Shown here one piece after another: positions 60,901-64,000 of a stretch of 64,000 nt of DNA. Position 1 is the stretch's first letter, and every line of letters begins with the position of its first letter. The position numbers were made by a program, and so were the translations under genes. A model generated the notes under the pieces. The model made no database searches. It had not been told where the DNA came from and saw only the letters and a program-made list of their open reading frames with translations. The DNA is from Antedon mediterranea (Eukaryota; Echinodermata; Crinoidea; Comatulida; Antedonidae). The stretch covers positions 16,294,932 to 16,358,931 of the forward strand of contig NC_092679.1 of assembly GCF_964355755.1 (NCBI RefSeq), read 5' to 3'.

Positions 60901-63544
60901 AAGGTTCAGTAGTTAAAAAAAGAAATGAGACCTAAAGAATGTTCAATGTTTAGTAAATAAGGCGTGCAGAATAACTAAACAGATCATTGGATTTGATGAT
61001 GTTTGTAACGTCAAAATCTATAAGGTCATTGCCATAATGAAAGATGAGGGCTACACATTGTAGAAAAAAACGCTTCCTCAATTCATTTTAATAACCGTTG
61101 TTAAGTCGTTGAATTTTGTTGCTATGTAATTTACCTCCGCCAAGGAGGTATATGTAATCGGTAGTGTGTGTTTGTTTGTTAGCAGGATTACACAAAAAGT
61201 AATTACAAAATCTTTACCAAAATGAATATACAGATAGATATGTGTTCAAGGACCATTCCATTAAATTTTGGGACCATGGTCCCAATTCTGGACCACTTTT
61301 TGAGTATACTTTTCCGACCTGCTAGTGTTAAAAGATATGTAACAAGTAAACTGAAATTGCATTTTCTCGAGAACTACTTGTCCAAAAAACTTCATTTTTG
61401 TACAAGAGGCAAGAGTTATAATTTGTGATTTGTAATTTTAAAACATAATTTGATTTAATGTGCTAAAGTTTTTTGATGTGAGTAGTTTAAAAACCTATTT
61501 CTTTTCAAATTCACTCGTTTGATTTTCGCGTTGCTGTTCTATTGTTGTCAACTGAAGCTATTGTTAATTGAAAGGCTTGTTACATAACCATTACACCAAA
61601 CTTGCATACACACGCTTGTAGTGAAATTAGCCTAAATCACAAACAGCATTAAGACACATATATATATATATATATATATTTACCGGAGAAATCTTATGTA
61701 GGAGAATTTTACAATAGGCGGAGGTATGCACTCTCGGAGTGGCTTTCTAGTTTTTATTGTATTAACCTTTTAACTTTGAGCAATTGTATGTCACAGAAAT
61801 TTTCGTATGGACAAATAAAATGAACTATATAAACTTAAGCAACAACATTTAATATGTGGTTAAGCAGAACAAGTGTCATGAATTAAGTTTTTTAAAAGTA
61901 GTGCTACATAATGTTATAAGATAGGAGATTCACAAAAATTGACTCTCATGTATCTTTGTCTTTCAATAAAACAAACAACTTACATTCACTTTTAACATTT
62001 GTGTTATAAGTATGTTCAGGTCACTGCTATACTGGTGGGGAATTCTCTTAAACGTTCCTTCTTTGATTTTAACTGAAAGTGCCTTTTGATTATTAGCAGT
62101 AAATGGTGGGCTGAAAAGATAAAAAATTCATATCATTCATGTGCCAATATATGGACATATCACTAACATATTTGGGCACATCACACTTTTTATGTCAAAC
62201 TAGTTTACCATATGATATTTATTACTAACCTGAGAGCACAGAGCTCATGGATGAGACAACCAAGAGACCAAATGTCTGATTTCTCATTATAAGATTGGTG
62301 ATTCATTTGTTCCTGAAAACACAATAAATTGCTTTAAACCTCTGTCTACACTATCAAACTAGTTTGACCAAAAAGTGTGATGTTCACAAATATGGTAGTG
62401 ATATGACATCCATCATGGGCACATCACTTTTTTGTCACATAAAGTTTGATAGTGTTGACAGAACTTAAAGCTATTAAATTAGTGTAATGAATATTTAGTC
62501 AATGTCTTTGAAATACAGTCAGTAACATCCAATTAAAGATTCTAATCGCTTAAACGCACACAAAACAAGCCATGAAATATCCTAACTCACTGGCGACATG
62601 TAGTATGGTGTGCCAACAAATGTTTTCGCAAAACTAGTATCATGTGACAGAACACGAGCCAATCCAAAGTCGCCTAACTTGACGTTATGGTTAGCATCAA
62701 GAAACACATTGGCTGGTTTCAGATCTCTGTGTAGGATTGCTCGGCCAGAACCTCGTCTATGACATTCTTGCAAAGCTGATGTGATTTGCGAAAGTATTTT
62801 CCAAACAAAATCCTCATCCAGATATTTCCTAAAAAATACAGTTAATAATTTAACAGATTTAAAAAATAATATTTAATAAGAAAAAATTTTATGGTTTTCA
62901 AGTTTCAAAACATTTATTTATTTATAAAAGATAATAACGCACAATGCAATAAAATAATGATATACAAGGTCAGAGTTTGAACACATCAGCCGCTCAGATT
63001 TTGGTCGCAGGAACAGTTTATGAACAGTACACTTCCCATCACGTAAAATGTAGTCCTCTCGTGTTGCACAATAATTTCAAAATCATGGGTATGGCATGGC
63101 AACATAAAAACTCGTACTTATTGGTTTAGTCATAATACTTACCTGCCTTTTTTACATCTTGGAAATCAGTGATATGATAAATGGATACCATGATAAATCT
63201 GTAGTCTTATTGTGTTGCACAACAATTTAAAAAAAACAAAACCCTGTTAATGGCATGCCACACAACATAAAAACTAATATGGTGCGCTAATTATGACAAA
63301 ACAAAGTACTGTACAACAATATTTACCTGTCTTTTTTACGTCTTGAAATCAGTGATGATAAATCTCCACCCTCACAAAATTCCATTACAATGTAGATGGT
63401 AGATTTACTTCGATCAACTATTCGATCATAGTAACGAACAATGTGCTGGTGTTTTAACTCTCTCAATAGGTTGACCTCTGACACAAGCATCTGCTTTTCC
63501 GTTTCTGACATGGTTCCATAATCCATCTCCTTCCATAGCAAAAT
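57716..63544 (-). CDS. NEK2: NEK2 mitotic kinase, lacking the N-terminal exon(s)
   Basis: Exons in transcript order: 63327-63544, 62591-62828, 62230-62312, 61984-62110, 60125-60360, 59193-59369, 57716-57930 (or to 57939). The kinase domain shows ILLWKEMDYG (catalytic Lys), MLVSEVNLLREL (alpha-C Glu), LHRDLKPANVFLD (catalytic loop), LGDFGLAR, GTPYYMSPEQM, YNEKSDIWSLGCL and SILRPTIEEILKHP. Then comes a heptad-rich coiled coil (LREKQIEERERKLDQREREL) matching NEK2's leucine zipper. The C-terminus carries SPKKVHF (PP1-docking KVHF), GKENE (KEN box) and a final MR dipeptide, all features of vertebrate NEK2. The kinase acts at centrosomes, phosphorylating linker proteins before mitosis, and is destroyed via APC/C. 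The glycine-loop exon is off the right edge. The joint between the last two exons is uncertain: phase 2 meets phase 1. Confidence 0.93.
58248..58292. repeat. Near-perfect 45-bp palindrome in the last NEK2 intron
   Basis: 22-base arms (TTCGTCAGCTGTAAGGAAGC.. and its exact inverse) around a single T. Each strand also reads as a strong 3' splice site, CTGCTTCCTTACAG/CTGACG. It has no TA/TTA flanks and no other copy in the window. Confidence 0.9.
59425..59710. mobile_element. MITE, AAGCTCTG family, split by a retroposon
   Basis: Left part ACTCAAATATGGTAGTGTTAT, right part TGTTATGACATCGTGTCCAT to GATAGTGTACACATAG. The insert is the element at 59441-59638. Located in NEK2's 59370-60124 intron. Confidence 0.7.
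59441..59638 (-). mobile_element. 5'-truncated retroposon with (TAA)n tail and 8-bp target duplication
   Basis: AGTGTTAT at 59433-59440 is repeated exactly at 59639-59646. In minus orientation the 198-bp insert ends TTGGCAATAAATAATAATAA, a common LINE 3' terminus. No coding frame survives. Confidence 0.75.
59713..59840. repeat. Two tandem 64-bp foldback units derived from the AAGCTCTG MITE
   Basis: Each unit is two inverted terminal repeats around TTTATGCGATACATAAA, with no MITE interior: AAAGCTCTGTTTACACTATC ... GATAGTGTACATATAGTTT. Units start at 59713 and 59777, and a longer copy follows at 59841. Confidence 0.85.
59841..59954. mobile_element. MITE, AAGCTCTG family
   Basis: Continues the cluster with ends AAAGCTCTGTCTACACTAAC and GATAGTGTAGACGGAGTT. 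It is internally shortened. Confidence 0.75.
59956..60105. mobile_element. MITE, AAGCTCTG family, adjoining copy
   Basis: AAAGCTCTGTCTACACTATC to TTTGTTAATGTAGACATAAG. It ends about 20 bp from the NEK2 exon 60125-60360 donor. Confidence 0.75.
60382..60728. mobile_element. TTAA-type MITE, second copy
   Basis: Shares GATTTTGAATAGGTTATTTT and GTTAAATTCAACCAAAAAAC with 41664-41961. Right end GGGGACAATACATCTTTAA is immediately followed by AGATGTATTTTCC, so a second element may share the TTAA. The left end is decayed. In the NEK2 intron 60361-61983. Confidence 0.65.
61134..61752. mobile_element. CTCCGCCAAGGAGGT widespread repeat element
   Basis: Starts ACCTCCGCCAAGGAGGTATA with GTGTTTGTTTGTTAGCAGGA and ends GGCGGAGGTATGCACTCTCG plus GAGTGGCTTTCTAG. 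This begin/end pair is familiar from interspersed repeats in many aquatic animal genomes. The middle has a (TA)n microsatellite at 61661-61679. A 68-codon frame at 61222-61428 has no recognised domain. In the NEK2 intron 60361-61983. Confidence 0.65.
62136..62205. mobile_element. MITE, AAGCTCTG family, fragment
   Basis: Only interior text (GCCAATATATGGACATATCA, TTTGGGCACATCACAC) and CAAACTAGTTT remain, filling most of the 119-bp NEK2 intron 62111-62229. Confidence 0.55.
62338..62467. mobile_element. MITE, AAGCTCTG family
   Basis: CTCTGTCTACACTATCAAAC to GATAGTGTTGACAGAACTTA within the NEK2 intron 62313-62590. Confidence 0.75.
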
Positions 63545-64000
63545 CTATTAATTTGTTTTTGAAAATCTATTTAGTCCTTTTACTATTGCATCCAGTCAAC
63601 AATTATCAAGGTGTGACATACAAAAATCTATACAAACTAACTGGTCTTTTACTATTGCATCCAGTCAACAATTATCAAGGTGTGACATACAAAAATCTAT
63701 ACAAACTAACTGGTCTTTTACTATTGCATCCAGTCAACAATTATCAAGGTGTGACATACAAAAATCTATACAAACTAACTGGTCCTTTGGGATCTATTAA
63801 GGTGACACTTTTCCAGTGAATTGAATTTTCTGCAATATTTTAACACCATATGGTAAACCATATTCATGGGGATCACTATTGAGGACAGACTTTGTACAGT
63901 AGGGTCTTCAACGTCTCATTTTAATAGGGTTCTATAGAAAGAAATTTGTTTCATTGTACTGTATATATATATATATACACATGTTAATGTTATTTCTCGA
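63545..64000. other. NEK2 intron upstream of the first exon in the window
   Basis: No Gly-rich-loop exon (expected N-terminal kinase sequence) is present, so it lies beyond the right edge. The acceptor before ATTTTGCTATGG is AATTAATAG with a poor polypyrimidine tract. A (TA)n microsatellite is at 63962-63977. Confidence 0.6.
63577..63785. repeat. 69-bp x 3 tandem repeat next to the NEK2 acceptor
   Basis: Three essentially identical units containing ACTATTGCATCCAGTCAACA, ATTATCAAGGTGTGACATAC and CTATACAAACTAACTGGTC, 33 bp upstream of the exon start. The near identity indicates recent expansion. The plus-strand 88-codon frame (LLLLHPVNNYQGVTYKNLYK repeats) is an artefact of the 3-divisible period. 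Confidence 0.9.

Noticed and set aside
63553-63819. 88-codon protein with LLLLHPVNNYQGVTYKNLYK repeats
   Set aside because: Artefact of the 69-bp tandem repeat in a NEK2 intron.
1-64000. CRISPR array, operon or prokaryotic features
   Set aside because: The tandem repeats have no unique spacers, and genes have spliceosomal introns; this is animal nuclear DNA.

Overview
This is AT-rich nuclear DNA of an invertebrate animal. The two multi-exon genes that can be followed have GT-AG introns, their products resemble vertebrate proteins closely, and the space between exons is packed with short inverted-repeat transposons, tRNA-derived SINEs and fragments of non-LTR and Penelope-like elements. GGCCTAGGCCTA-type tracts and a SINE with the 'TTGGGCAAG...CACCCAGGTGTATGAATGGGTACCCGG' type of body (45.6-45.9 kb) suggest a marine deuterostome, perhaps an echinoderm. 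That placement is a guess.

Layout. (1) 15.9-36.1 kb, minus strand: the first two coding exons of a NOVA-type KH-domain RNA-binding protein, separated by an intron of about 19.8 kb. The remaining exons were not found in 1-15.9 kb and are probably beyond the left edge. (2) 36.1-43.1 kb: intergenic DNA with a large cluster of palindromic transposons. (3) 43.1-55.5 kb, minus strand: a complete CLPTM1 gene of 14 coding exons (636 residues), reconstructed with every splice phase consistent. (4) 56.75-56.93 kb, plus strand: a 58-codon gene for the complex I subunit NDUFB1, divergent from CLPTM1. (5) 57.7-63.5 kb, minus strand: NEK2, lacking only its N-terminal exon(s), which are outside the window.

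The genes have unrelated jobs (splicing regulation, ER membrane protein, respiratory complex I, mitotic kinase). Their adjacency looks like ordinary gene order, not a functional cluster. CLPTM1 and NDUFB1 are head to head about 1.2 kb apart and may share a promoter region; NDUFB1 and NEK2 converge.

The most unusual structure is a 57-bp x 20 minisatellite that begins exactly at the 5' splice site of CLPTM1 exon 9. Every unit repeats the authentic donor GGTAAGTT, and about twelve units also keep an acceptor-like TACAG placed so that each unit reads as a 48-nt mini-intron plus a 9-nt in-frame microexon. Other notable items are a PIF/Harbinger-like element carrying a MADF/Myb-like DNA-binding relic, reciprocal nesting of a SINE and a TA-flanked MITE family present in about 20 copies, and several long perfect hairpins.
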